In this document: positions 1 through 7,968 of the stretch, one piece after another | Position numbering within the stretch: position 1 is the stretch's first letter | Layout of the letters: each line of letters opens with the position of its first letter | Notes under the pieces: generated by a model | Databases searched by the model: none | Told to the model about the DNA's origin: nothing | The model's input: only the letters and a program-made list of their open reading frames with translations | DNA from: VAZQ01 sp963835165 | GTDB lineage: Bacteria > Pseudomonadota > Alphaproteobacteria > Rhizobiales > Xanthobacteraceae | Direction of reading: 5' to 3' | DNA length: 64,000 bases | Assembly: GCA_963835165.1 (NCBI GenBank) | Contig: CAWIGD010000032.1 | Span: forward strand, 1-64,000 | Translations under genes and position numbers: made by a program

Positions 1-25
1 TCACCCTCTTCTCACATCACGCCAG

Positions 26-1003
26 TCAATCCCCCGTCAGGCCAGCGGCCTTGATGACCTTGGCCCATTTCGCGACGTCGTCGGCAATGATGCGGCCGAA
101 GTCCGCCGGCGAGCCCGTGACCGCAGGGCCGCCCAGATCCGCAAACCGCGCCTGGATGACGGGATCGGCGGCGGCCGCGTTGAGCTCGCGGTTGAGCTGG
201 TCGATGATCTCGACCGGGGTGTTCTTCGGCACGACGAAGCCGCTCCATGAGCTCGCCTCGTAGCCCGGCAGGACATCCGCCAGCGGCGGAACGTCCGGCA
301 GGTCCTTGGCGCGCGTGCTCGACGTCACCGCGAGCGCGCGCAGCTTGCCGGTCTTGACGTAAGCCAGCGACGAGCCTGTCGTGGCGAACACCAACTGCAC
401 CTGTCCGCCGATCAGGTCGGTCATCGCCGGCGCCTCGCCGCGATACGGGATATGCTGGAATTTGACCCCGGCCATCATCTGGAACAACTCGCCGGCGACA
501 TGGCCGGTCGCGCCCTTGCCGCCGGAGCCCATATTGATTTTGCCGGGGTCGGCCTTGGTATAGGCGATGAACTCGGACGCCGTTGCGGCCGGCACCGCCG
601 GGTGCACCAGCATGACCAGCGGCGAGCGGATCGAGACCGACACCGGCGTCAGGTCGACGGAGAACCTGAAACCGATATCGGGGTAGAGCGACTCGTTCAC
701 CGCGTTGCTCGAATTGGCCATGAACAGCGTGTAACCGTCGGGCGGCGAGCGCACGGCGAGCTCGGTGGCGATGTTGGTGGCGCCGCCCGGACGGTTCTCG
801 ATCACGAACGGCTGGCCGAGCCGCTTCGACAGCCACTGCGCCATCACGCGCGCGGCGATATCTGTCGTGCCGCCCGGCGAGACGGCGACCAAGACCCGGA
901 CCGGGCGGGCCGGATAGGCTTGCGCGTCCGCCGACGGCGGCAAGGCCGGCAGCACCGCGGTGCCGGCAACCAGGCGGAGAAAGCCGCGTCGTGATCTCGT
1001 CAT
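26..1003 (-). CDS. Bug-family (TctC-like) periplasmic solute receptor, Tat-exported
   Basis: Predicted 325-residue receptor of the Bug family, the binding component of tripartite tricarboxylate transporters; these bind small carboxylates, but the ligand cannot be read from the sequence. A twin-arginine stretch (SRRGFLRL, residues 4-11) followed by a hydrophobic run and an AQA-type cleavage site suggests Tat export. The mature part has the family landmarks YPARPVRVLVAVSPGG, IENRPGG, DGYTLF and IPYRG. ATG at 1003 is taken as the start; a GTG lies one codon upstream. No TctA or TctB gene is adjacent, so this is an orphan receptor. Family assignment is firm; substrate is unknown. Confidence 0.93.
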   Translation of the reverse strand: MTRSRRGFLRLVAGTAVLPALPPSADAQAYPARPVRVLVAVSPGGTTDIAARVMAQWLSKRLGQPFVIENRPGGATNIATELAVRSPPDGYTLFMANSSNAVNESLYPDIGFRFSVDLTPVSVSIRSPLVMLVHPAVPAATASEFIAYTKADPGKINMGSGGKGATGHVAGELFQMMAGVKFQHIPYRGEAPAMTDLIGGQVQLVFATTGSSLAYVKTGKLRALAVTSSTRAKDLPDVPPLADVLPGYEASSWSGFVVPKNTPVEIIDQLNRELNAAAADPVIQARFADLGGPAVTGSPADFGRIIADDVAKWAKVIKAAGLTGD

Positions 1004-1028
1004 CACAGTTTCACCCTCGCACTAGACT

Positions 1029-1163
1029 AAAGCGCTTCCCGTTCGCATTGACTCAGCGCTTACCCATTCTCTGGCGTCACCCGCGGGCTTGACCCGCGGG
1101 TCCATCTTCGCAAGACGCTTTTGCGAAGATGATGGATTGCCGGGTCAAGCCCCGGCAATGACG
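1029..1163. repeat. Composite intergenic palindromic repeat (copy 1)
   Basis: Non-coding gap made of consecutive palindromes. First comes a conserved 5' block (1029-1080), then the CCCGCGGG / GGCTTGACCC / GCGGG palindrome (about 1079-1100), then a hairpin with arms ATCTTCGCAA and TTGCGAAGAT (about 1104-1132), then a hairpin with arms ATTGCCGGG and CCCGGCAAT. The block 1029-1095 recurs almost unchanged at 46210-46275, which proves it is a dispersed repeat. It lies between two genes read on the minus strand and could form stable RNA structures downstream of the MetE-like gene. Confidence 0.8.
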
Positions 1164-1212
1164 GAGGAGAGGCCGAGGCGGGCATCCTGCGTCCGTTCGA
1201 GCGGGAACCGCT

Positions 1213-2373
1213 TTAGCTGCCCCACAGGCGCTTGCTCGCAATCGCGGCGCCTTCGCTCAGCGCCCGCAATTTCGCCCAGACGATGCTGTCGGCGACCATC
1301 GGGTCGCTGCGCACGGCGGTGCCGAACCCGCAATCCACGCCGGCGATCAGCCGTTCACGATCGATGATCCCGGCGTAGCGGCCGATGCGTTGCGCCACCA
1401 GCCGGGGATGCTCGACGAAGTTCGTGGTCGAATTGATCACGCCCGGAATCAGAATCTTGTCGTCGGGGATGTCGATGTCCGCGAGGTCTTCCCATTCGTG
1501 ATCGTGGCGCGGATTGGCGGCCTCGATGCTGATGGCCTGTGGACGCGCCTTGAAGGCGAGATCGATGATCTTCACCAGCGGCAGGTCGTGGGTGTGCGGA
1601 CCTTCGTAATTGCCCCAGCAGATGTGCAGCCGCATCCGGTCGGCGGGCAAACCCTCGGTCGCCGCGTTGATGGCCGCGATGTTGCGCTCGGCAATCTTGC
1701 GGAACTGGTCGTCGGTCAGGTCGCGGTGCTGGTTGTTGCGCGCGGAGGCGAGATCGGGCGCGTCGATCTGCAGCACAAAGCCAGCCTCGACGATGGCGTG
1801 GTACTCGGTCTTCATCACGTCGGCCAGCGCCTCGACGTAGGCATCCTCGCTCGGATAGTGCAGGTTGATGATGAAGCGCGTGAGGATGCCGGGCGACGGC
1901 GCGGTCATGAACACGTCGGTGGGGTTCGATTTGCTCGCTGCGGACTTCAGGTTTGCCAGATCGCGGTCGAGTTCGCTGCGGTCGTGGTAGCGCGCCGGAC
2001 CAGTGCAGCCGGGAAACGGAGAGTCGCTGAAATTTCTCCGCCGGGCGAAGTCCGGATGCGCCAGCAGATCGCGCCCGATCATGATGTCGCGGCCCTTCTC
2101 GGCGGCGCGCGGGTCCGGCTCGATGCCGCTGACCCGATGCCGGATGTAGGTGGTGTAGGACGGCTTGCTCATCTCGCCATCGCTGACCACATCGATCCCC
2201 GCGGCCAGTTGCTGCGCGACGATGTCGTCGACCGCCCTGGCGGTCTCGGCTTCAAACGCGGCATGGTCGATCGCTGTCCCGCGTTCCCGGTTCATCACCA
2301 GGTCGATCAGCGGCTTCGGCCGCGGCAGGCTGCCCGTATGCGTGGTCAGGATTCGGTCCTTGCTGGTTTTCAT
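1213..2373 (-). CDS. Cobalamin-independent methionine synthase-like (MetE C-terminal domain) methyltransferase
   Basis: A 386-residue single-domain member of the MetE/UROD-like TIM-barrel family. It keeps the zinc site: His250 and Cys252 in LHICWGN, Glu284 in SIEAAN and Cys348 in VDCGFG. The N-terminal THTGSLPRP motif is typical of these stand-alone proteins. It lacks the N-terminal half of true MetE (about 750 residues), so it is unlikely to be the housekeeping methionine synthase. Relatives transfer methyl or alkyl groups to thiols, or act in catabolism of sulfur or coenzyme-M-like compounds. ATG at 2371-2373 is preceded by AAGGA. The acceptor thiol is unknown. Confidence 0.85.
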   Translation of the reverse strand: MKTSKDRILTTHTGSLPRPKPLIDLVMNRERGTAIDHAAFEAETARAVDDIVAQQLAAGIDVVSDGEMSKPSYTTYIRHRVSGIEPDPRAAEKGRDIMIGRDLLAHPDFARRRNFSDSPFPGCTGPARYHDRSELDRDLANLKSAASKSNPTDVFMTAPSPGILTRFIINLHYPSEDAYVEALADVMKTEYHAIVEAGFVLQIDAPDLASARNNQHRDLTDDQFRKIAERNIAAINAATEGLPADRMRLHICWGNYEGPHTHDLPLVKIIDLAFKARPQAISIEAANPRHDHEWEDLADIDIPDDKILIPGVINSTTNFVEHPRLVAQRIGRYAGIIDRERLIAGVDCGFGTAVRSDPMVADSIVWAKLRALSEGAAIASKRLWGS

Positions 2374-2499
2374 CTGGTCCTTCCGATGGCGGGCAGGTCA
2401 TGTTCGATGATAGTCGGGCTCGCACCGCGTTGCCGCGGGAGGGCCACGCGGGCGCGCCGGTGACTGCACGCTCCGGCCGCACGCGGCGACGAGGCTTCG

Positions 2500-2817
2500 T
2501 CACATGCCGACGAGCGTCTTGAGCTTCTTGACCGCCTTCTTGCAGGCCGGGTTGTTCTGGTTGTCCAGCGCCTGCGCGCGCTTGAGCGCCGCTTCATAGC
2601 GCGATCCCGCCCTCTTCTCGGCACGCGCCATCGAGGCGGGTGTGGGCTGTTCACCGAGCTGGGCGCCGACCGTCTGACGCGCGGTCGGACCGAACGGTGA
2701 ATTGGGCTCGCTCAGAGCCTTTTCGATTTTCGCAATATCGGCGGTGCAGGGTCCCGCCTGGGCGCAGCCGATCCCAAGAGCGAGAATGACACCCGTCATC
2801 AGGATGAAGCGCGGCAT
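2500..2817 (-). CDS. Small secreted hypothetical protein
   Basis: A 105-residue protein with a clear Sec signal peptide (MPRFILMTGVILALGIGCAQA) and a short basic, Ala/Lys-rich mature part with two cysteines (about residues 24 and 92) that may pair in the periplasm. I do not recognise a named domain; similar small secreted proteins occur in Bradyrhizobium-like genomes. The start at 2817 is chosen because the signal peptide begins exactly there; the frame stays open upstream without coding character. Confidence 0.7.
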   Translation of the reverse strand: MPRFILMTGVILALGIGCAQAGPCTADIAKIEKALSEPNSPFGPTARQTVGAQLGEQPTPASMARAEKRAGSRYEAALKRAQALDNQNNPACKKAVKKLKTLVGM

Positions 2818-3239
2818 CCGACCCAACCTATTGTCTGCTCGGATCAGATGCTGCGAGTGCCGGCTCGAATTCCACTCCGTGACTGCCGTCCGCATCTCTC
2901 GCCTCCAGTCGATGAGTGTTTCGATCTGGTGCATGCTCACTTGCGCCGACACCACTGATCGCGCCCGCACGAGGATCGCTTGACCTCGATCTCACAGGCG
3001 CCTGATATCCTAGCGGTGTTGGTTCACCTGACACAACATCACCCGTTCCAGCAGGGAACGGGCCTGAACGGCGCGAAGTCGCGACCCGTTCGCGCGGATC
3101 GCGAGTCGCCAATCAACGTGCCGGGTTGCGCGGGGTGGGCGTGCGGCTGGGGACGTGAAATTCTTCACCGTCGGCAGACGCCTCATGGCTCGACCGACCG
3201 GCCTGCGGCGTCCGGCGGGACTAATCCCGTTCCACCCAA
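2818..3239. other. Non-coding stretch, no feature recognised
   Basis: About 420 bases between two minus-strand genes. Open frames here have no coding character, and I see no clear repeat, hairpin or RNA gene. It may carry the promoter of the small secreted gene that starts at 2817. Confidence 0.4.
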
Positions 3240-3449
3240 TCAGCTCGCTTGCTGGATGCGCAGGCGCGGCGCGCCCTTCGGCGCCAAGAACTTCAAATCT
3301 TCCTTGTGCCACAGATGATCGCAGGCACAGAACGGACAGAACTTGCGCGCAAAGGGACCGGGAGAGCGGGTGAACTCCTTGGGGTCGGCCTCCATCCCCA
3401 TGAACATGTAATGGCCGGTCAGCCGGCACCGCGTGATGACCTGCGCCAT
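3240..3449 (-). CDS. Small conserved protein with a CPFC-type zinc-ribbon half
   Basis: A 69-residue protein with a TGHYMFMGME segment and a single CPFCACDHLWH motif. This can supply three or four metal ligands (Cys-x2-Cys-x-Cys and two His). Similar short proteins with a tract of this kind are frequent in Bradyrhizobium relatives, and their function is unknown. The start ATG (3447-3449) is preceded by a perfect GGAGGAG Shine-Dalgarno, which supports translation. Confidence 0.7.
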   Translation of the reverse strand: MAQVITRCRLTGHYMFMGMEADPKEFTRSPGPFARKFCPFCACDHLWHKEDLKFLAPKGAPRLRIQQAS

Positions 3450-3558
3450 CGCACTCCTCCGTTTCGATGATCAATCGACAAGACAACATCGCCGATCCGG
3501 CAAAGTTCCAGGGGGAGCGCGCGCAGGCGGCTCAAGTCTTGCGTGGCGCGACGCGGCG

Positions 3559-4251
3559 CTACCGGCTGTTGGCGGCGATCTCGGTAATGAGCTTCTTCAG
3601 GATGGCGTCGCCGAAGGTCTCGTAGTTCTGCGCGGCGACCACGAAGGCGCCGGGACCGCCGATCACGCTGTCGTAGTAGTAGCGGTCGAGATCGGGCTCG
3701 AGCGCGAGGATGGGCAGGCCGTTGATGCCGATGCCGGCGGCGACCGCCTCGTCGCGGGCGAGCGTGACCGGGCGGCCGCGGTTGTTGGAGCCGTCGCCGG
3801 ACACGTCGATGACGCGCCTGCTGGCGCGAAACGGGCTGCGGGGAAACAGGGTCGTAGCGTGATCGATGGCCCCGCTGATCGAAGTGCCGCCGCCGAACAG
3901 CTGGCGCGGCACCCGTTCGATCGCGGCGGCAAAAGCCGCCGCGGTGCGTTCGTCACCGACCGCGCTCCATTCCGCCACCTGGACCTGCATCATCGGTCCC
4001 GTCCATTGCACCATGGTGACGGCGATCGCCTGGTGCGGTCCCGAGCGGATCGCCTGCAGCACCCGGGCATGGCGAAAGGCCGCGACATAGCCGCGCTTCT
4101 GCAGGTCAAAACGGACCTGATCGACGCTGCCCGAGGCGTCGACCGCGAGCACGAGCTGCAGGTCGACCGCGGTTTGCGCGGTCACCGGCACTGGCGCGGC
4201 GAATACGAGCATCGCCGCCGCAACAGCGGCGAAGAGGAAGCTGCCTCGCAT
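3559..4251 (-). CDS. Secreted von Willebrand factor A-like protein (DUF1194)
   Basis: A 230-residue secreted protein: signal peptide ending at VTAQ (about residue 24), then a VWA fold. The MIDAS metal site begins DASGSV (residues 35-40) and continues through GGGTSISGAID and VIDVSGDGSNN. This is the DUF1194 pattern. VWA proteins usually mediate metal-dependent protein contacts; no partner gene is adjacent. ATG at 4249-4251 begins the signal peptide; the upstream frame runs into a repeat and is not coding. Confidence 0.88.
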   Translation of the reverse strand: MRGSFLFAAVAAAMLVFAAPVPVTAQTAVDLQLVLAVDASGSVDQVRFDLQKRGYVAAFRHARVLQAIRSGPHQAIAVTMVQWTGPMMQVQVAEWSAVGDERTAAAFAAAIERVPRQLFGGGTSISGAIDHATTLFPRSPFRASRRVIDVSGDGSNNRGRPVTLARDEAVAAGIGINGLPILALEPDLDRYYYDSVIGGPGAFVVAAQNYETFGDAILKKLITEIAANSR

Positions 4252-4297
4252 TGCGGGTGAGGCTAGTGTCCCGATGGACTCGACGCAAGACAGTTGC

Positions 4298-4440
4298 CGC
4301 GCACTCGGTGCGCTCCCCTCCCCCTTGTGCGGAGGGGTTGGGGGTGGGGGTAGCAGTTGGCGGAGACATCTCGCGCAACAACAACGACCCCCCTCCCCAG
4401 CCCTCCCCCACAAGGGGGGAGGGCGCAGACCGAGACTGCC
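4298..4440. repeat. GC-rich inverted repeat, long form of the 36764-36810 palindrome
   Basis: Outer arms read CTCGGTGCGCTCCCCTCCCC (near 4305) and, on the other side, GGGGAGGGCGCAGACCGAG (near 4420). The interior is C/G-rich with a second pair of G/C tracts. The flanks (GTTGCCGCGCACTCGGT on the left, CTGCCGCT on the right) match those of the shorter palindrome inside the tct operon, so the two belong to one dispersed family. It lies between two minus-strand genes. Confidence 0.7.
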
Positions 4441-4473
4441 GCTCGAGCTGCTTCCACTTCAACGGGACACGCT

Positions 4474-4881
4474 CTAAATGCGCTGCAGCGTACACTCGGT
4501 CTCGATCGGGATTTTCGCGTCGGCGGTGGGCGAACGCATGCGCCGCAGAATTCTGATCTGCTTATAGCCTTGCTTGTCGCACGCGATTTCGACGTCCTTG
4601 GGATCGACCTCCTTGCCGAAGCCGGGGACCTTGTAGGCGCCGAGCGCATCGGTGCGCGTGACGACGCCGCCGCGGTCCTTGATCCCCACCGTCACCTTGG
4701 CGTCGGGCATGGTCGAGCCGTTGGTGTCCTTGACGAAGCCGAAATAGGCCGGCCCTTCGTCTTCGCTGTTGTCGTCGTCGTCCCCAAATCCCGCGCCGCC
4801 CGCCCACAGGGCAGTGGACAGGATGCAGGTCGCGCCGACGACCATGCTGGCGAGCGACCCGCGCCGACCTCGGAACTTCAT
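4474..4881 (-). CDS. Secreted protein with a carboxypeptidase-regulatory-like (Ig-type) domain
   Basis: A 135-residue protein with a signal peptide or anchor (to about residue 28), an acidic DDDDNSEDE linker, and one beta-sandwich domain. The sequence AYFGFVKDTNGSTMPDAKVT followed by TDALGAYKVPGF is the classic CarboxypepD_reg-like pattern. It probably lies in the periplasm or on the surface; the role is unknown. ATG at 4879-4881 has a perfect AGGAGG five bases upstream. Confidence 0.8.
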   Translation of the reverse strand: MKFRGRRGSLASMVVGATCILSTALWAGGAGFGDDDDNSEDEGPAYFGFVKDTNGSTMPDAKVTVGIKDRGGVVTRTDALGAYKVPGFGKEVDPKDVEIACDKQGYKQIRILRRMRSPTADAKIPIETECTLQRI

Positions 4882-5073
4882 CCCGGACCTCCTGATGGCT
4901 CGCGACGCACCGCGCTTATCCCTGAACCGGCCGTGGACCCCATCGCCGGTTCGCCGCGCGCCGCTGGCTACGGTCGTGATCCTACCGCATCGGCGGCAGA
5001 CATTTCTACGTGGTCGGGAAGGGTCCGGTAAAGCATGCAGCGCCGGGCCGCTTTTTGCTTTCCGCGGGCCTTG

Positions 5074-5346
5074 TTATCTGGCGACGCGGGCCGGCCCCGG
5101 ACCCGGGGCGCTCTCGGCAGCCTTGGCCTGCCAGTTCATGCCGGACAGGTAGCCGCTCCCGAGGAACACGATGCAGCCCGCGCTGTAGGGGACATTGTCG
5201 TTGTCGGGGCATGCGCGAGCCGGCGCGATCGAGGCCAATTCAGCGCGCGCCGGCGCGTCGATGACAACGTGATGCCGCTGCTCGATCCAAAGTGCACCGC
5301 CGGCAATGGCAGCAACGATGACCGCAAGGTCGAACTTCGACACCAA
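5074..5346 (-). CDS. Small membrane-anchored hypothetical protein
   Basis: A 90-residue protein with one N-terminal membrane segment (about residues 5-21) and a short periplasmic part containing ACPDNDNVPYSAGCIVFLG, whose two cysteines may form a disulfide. There is no ATG: translation would begin at TTG (5344-5346) or the adjacent GTG, with a GAGGAG about ten bases upstream. No function known. Confidence 0.6.
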   Translation of the reverse strand: MVSKFDLAVIVAAIAGGALWIEQRHHVVIDAPARAELASIAPARACPDNDNVPYSAGCIVFLGSGYLSGMNWQAKAAESAPGPGPARVAR

Positions 5347-5504
5347 CTGAGGCTCTCCTCGTCACGTCATTGCGTCGGCAAGGCTTTCACTCGTCGAGGT
5401 AGGAAACGGATCGCGAGCGTTCAAGCGTGTAGCGTACCAGCGATCCCGGTCCGGGACCGCTGTCTGCGACTTGCATTCCGGCGGCGGGCATTCCGCGTGC
5501 CCAA

Positions 5505-5918
5505 TCACTTCGTCCAGAACGGCATCAGCGAATAGGCCAGGGGGATGAGCGCCAATATCGGCAGCACCCAGACCAGGGCGAGCGGGATCTTCCTGGCCAC
5601 GCTGTCGGGAAGCATGGTCGCGAGCAGGCCGACAGCGGATCCTACGAGGAGAGACAGCACGGTCCAGCCGTACCAGTACATGGTGGGACCTTCGCCGCTC
5701 CTTGCCGGCGTCCACCAAAACTCGACGCGGTTGGTGGCCGGATGATAGGTGAAAAGCGGGAGGTTGAACCATTCGCAGAGAAAGTACATCACCGGCACGG
5801 CAATTCCGAACGCGACGGCGAACGTCCTGAACTTGGTGGATGCCGCCAACGACGATGTCGCGGCCTTGGCCCTCGGCGACGATTTTGATGTCGATGGCGT
5901 TGCGATGGTCGTGTTCAT
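5505..5918 (-). CDS. Integral membrane protein, second gene of an overlapping pair
   Basis: A 137-residue membrane protein: a Ser/Ala-rich cytoplasmic N-terminus (about 30 residues) followed by three hydrophobic helices (about 33-52, 82-101 and 109-133). A periplasmic FTYHPATNRVEFWW segment lies between the first two. Its ATG overlaps the stop of the upstream gene by four bases, so the two are translationally coupled and probably form one complex. I do not recognise the family by name. Confidence 0.75.
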   Translation of the reverse strand: MNTTIATPSTSKSSPRAKAATSSLAASTKFRTFAVAFGIAVPVMYFLCEWFNLPLFTYHPATNRVEFWWTPARSGEGPTMYWYGWTVLSLLVGSAVGLLATMLPDSVARKIPLALVWVLPILALIPLAYSLMPFWTK

Positions 5919-6400
5919 GATCCGAACCCCCGGACATTATTGAGGACGTGGCCGACGAGGAAGTTGAACCAGCAAATGAAGGCCAGCAGCGCGGTCACCG
6001 ACTTGCGCACGCCGTCATATTCCGGGTCGTGGGCGTTCTTCCAGATGTACCAGTAGATCGGAAGGAGACCGAGGCCGAGCGTCGCCGCATGTTCCTTCAA
6101 TTCGAAGAAGCCTTGGGTTTTCCAGTAGCCGGCCTGCTCGATCGGAATACGCACGTAGATGCGGTACTTGGTGTAGATCCAAGCACCCATGAGAAACGTC
6201 AGAATCCATAGGACGCAGATTGCCGTGGCGTAGCCGGCCGCGGGAACAGCGCGAAAGCGCGTCACGAATCCGCCTGCGCTCTGGCGCACCGGCATCAGGA
6301 CCGCCATCGCCTGATGGGTAAGCGCCCCGAGCAGCGCGATCGCCAGCAGTCCGTGTACGATCAGCAGGATTGTCCAGAACGTGTTGACCGAAATCAGCAT
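5915..6400 (-). CDS. Integral membrane protein, first gene of an overlapping pair
   Basis: A 161-residue protein with four predicted membrane helices (about 7-36, 53-76, 107-120 and 134-153). Conserved-looking charged spots are TKYRIYVRIP and WKNAHDPEYDGVRK. The start ATG (6398-6400) follows a strong GGGGGAG. It is the promoter-proximal gene of a two-gene operon with the membrane protein at 5505-5918. The arrangement suggests a small hetero-oligomeric membrane complex of unknown function. Confidence 0.78.
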   Translation of the reverse strand: MLISVNTFWTILLIVHGLLAIALLGALTHQAMAVLMPVRQSAGGFVTRFRAVPAAGYATAICVLWILTFLMGAWIYTKYRIYVRIPIEQAGYWKTQGFFELKEHAATLGLGLLPIYWYIWKNAHDPEYDGVRKSVTALLAFICWFNFLVGHVLNNVRGFGS

Positions 6401-6907
6401 AGATCTCCCCCAGTTCTAACCGCGGCCCCGACCGATGGGCGACGCTGTGCGCCGCCATAGCTTGTTTTGGACTTGTCGCCCGGCGACCGAGTTCGGTTGC
6501 GTTTTTCCCATGCGTCCGCTGTTTTCTTTTTATTATTGTGGTTCAACTCTAGCCACACCGGACCCGGGTGGCAATTTGGCAGATCGAATTTGATTTTGAA
6601 TTGCTTCAAACTGCAAGGGAACATTTGGCAATCGCCAGCCGGAGACGTGGCGGCTTGGCGTCGCGGGTCAGCGCGATACTGCCAAAGCAGTGACAAGGGG
6701 CGGTGTGTGCCGTCGTGCCAATGGAGGCTTTATCGGAGGCGGCGCCGGCCTCGACCGGTGATGGTGGCAGGCGTCAGGTCATGGTAGTGCGTAGGTGAAC
6801 CGGCCGCGGGACAGGTCGAGACGGCAGGCAGCGCCGCCGGCGGACGGGATAAGCAAAACTGAGGAGGAGGAGCTTCGACCGGCTCCACAGGCAACCGGGA
6901 GTAGCCG
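6401..6907. other. Long divergent intergenic region
   Basis: About 500 bases between the minus-strand membrane pair and the plus-strand receptor gene at 6908. It holds an unusually AT-rich patch for this genome (about 6515-6605), which probably contains promoters for one or both directions. I could not find a convincing -35/-10 pair with correct spacing and see no riboswitch-like fold. Confidence 0.4.
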
Positions 6908-7879
6908 ATGAAATACCATGGTGCTTGGTTCGCAGCCGTGATCACGGGCCTGATCCCGGTCGGGCCCTTGCCCGCTGGTGCCGAGACCATCGCGGTCTTC
7001 ACCAAGAGCGCGGGCAATCCGATCTCCCGCGCGGTCCGCGCCGGCGCCGAAGCGGTGGCAAAGGCGAATGGGGTCACGGTGTTTCATTACATCCCCACCT
7101 CCGCGGACAACGTTCCGCAGCAGACCGCGCTGGTCGACGAGGCGCTGAGCGCCAAGCGCGACGCCATCGTGTTCACCCCGGTCGACGTCAAGGCGATGGT
7201 CCCGGTCGTGCAGAAGATCAACGCGGCGAACATTCCGCTGGTCAATGTCAGCGACCGGCTCGCCGGCGGCTCCGCCGTCGCGTTCATCGGCACCGACGAT
7301 TACGGCATCGCGCTCGAGACCGCCCGCACGCTGCTCAAGGCGATGGGAGGCAAGGGCAATGTGATGGTGTTGGAAGGTCCCGAAACCATCCCCACGGCGA
7401 CCGCACGGCTGCGCGGTTTCAAGGACGCCCTGAAGGAGTTCCCGGACGTGAAGGTCGTGCTCTCCAAGAATGCGATGTATGCCCGCCCCGCAGCCGCGGA
7501 CCTGCTCAAGGCGATGCTGAAAGTGAACCCGCCGCCGCAGGTCGACGGCGTCCTGGCCGCCAATGACGCAATGGCTTTCGGCGTGATCGAGGCGTTCAAG
7601 GAGGCAAAGAAGAAACCGCCGCTGATCGTCGGGATCAATGCCAGCAAGGAAGCGGTCGATTTCATCAAGGCCGGCGACATGCTCGCCAGCGGCGACTACA
7701 ACGGCCTGATCGAGGGCTGCCTCGGCGCTGAGATCGCCATTCGCACGCTGCACAAGCAGCCGGTGCCCAAGGAGGTGCTGGCGAAGACCGCCGTGGTCGA
7801 CAAGACCAACTATCAGGCCTACGAGGTCCCGGCCGAACGGCGGCCGTGCCCGACCCTGGAGAGCATGGCGGCCAAGTGA
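6908..7879 (+). CDS. Sugar-type periplasmic binding protein (RbsB-like)
   Basis: A 323-residue type I periplasmic binding protein (Peripla_BP_4 fold). The signal peptide ends near AGAE (about residue 26). The core shows IAVFTKSAGNPISRAVRAGA, DAIVFTPVD, FIGTDDYG and GVLAANDAMAFGVIEA, the ribose/galactose-receptor landmarks. A GGGAG ribosome site precedes the ATG. No ABC permease or ATPase is nearby. The next gene, 89 bases downstream on the same strand, is a sensor kinase with an extracytoplasmic domain, so the receptor may present a ligand to that kinase rather than to a transporter. That role is inferred. Confidence 0.9.
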   Translation: MKYHGAWFAAVITGLIPVGPLPAGAETIAVFTKSAGNPISRAVRAGAEAVAKANGVTVFHYIPTSADNVPQQTALVDEALSAKRDAIVFTPVDVKAMVPVVQKINAANIPLVNVSDRLAGGSAVAFIGTDDYGIALETARTLLKAMGGKGNVMVLEGPETIPTATARLRGFKDALKEFPDVKVVLSKNAMYARPAAADLLKAMLKVNPPPQVDGVLAANDAMAFGVIEAFKEAKKKPPLIVGINASKEAVDFIKAGDMLASGDYNGLIEGCLGAEIAIRTLHKQPVPKEVLAKTAVVDKTNYQAYEVPAERRPCPTLESMAAK

Positions 7880-7968
7880 AGCACCGCCGCGCCGGATCCT
7901 GTCGGGGCCGGTCTTGGCGTATTAATGTCTTGGCGTATCATTGAGAGCATGAGGAGCGGGGCGCGTTA

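Noticed and set aside
4252..4413. An N-terminal extension of the VWA protein through the repeat
   Set aside because: The extension is encoded by the palindromic repeat, and the signal peptide begins at 4251.
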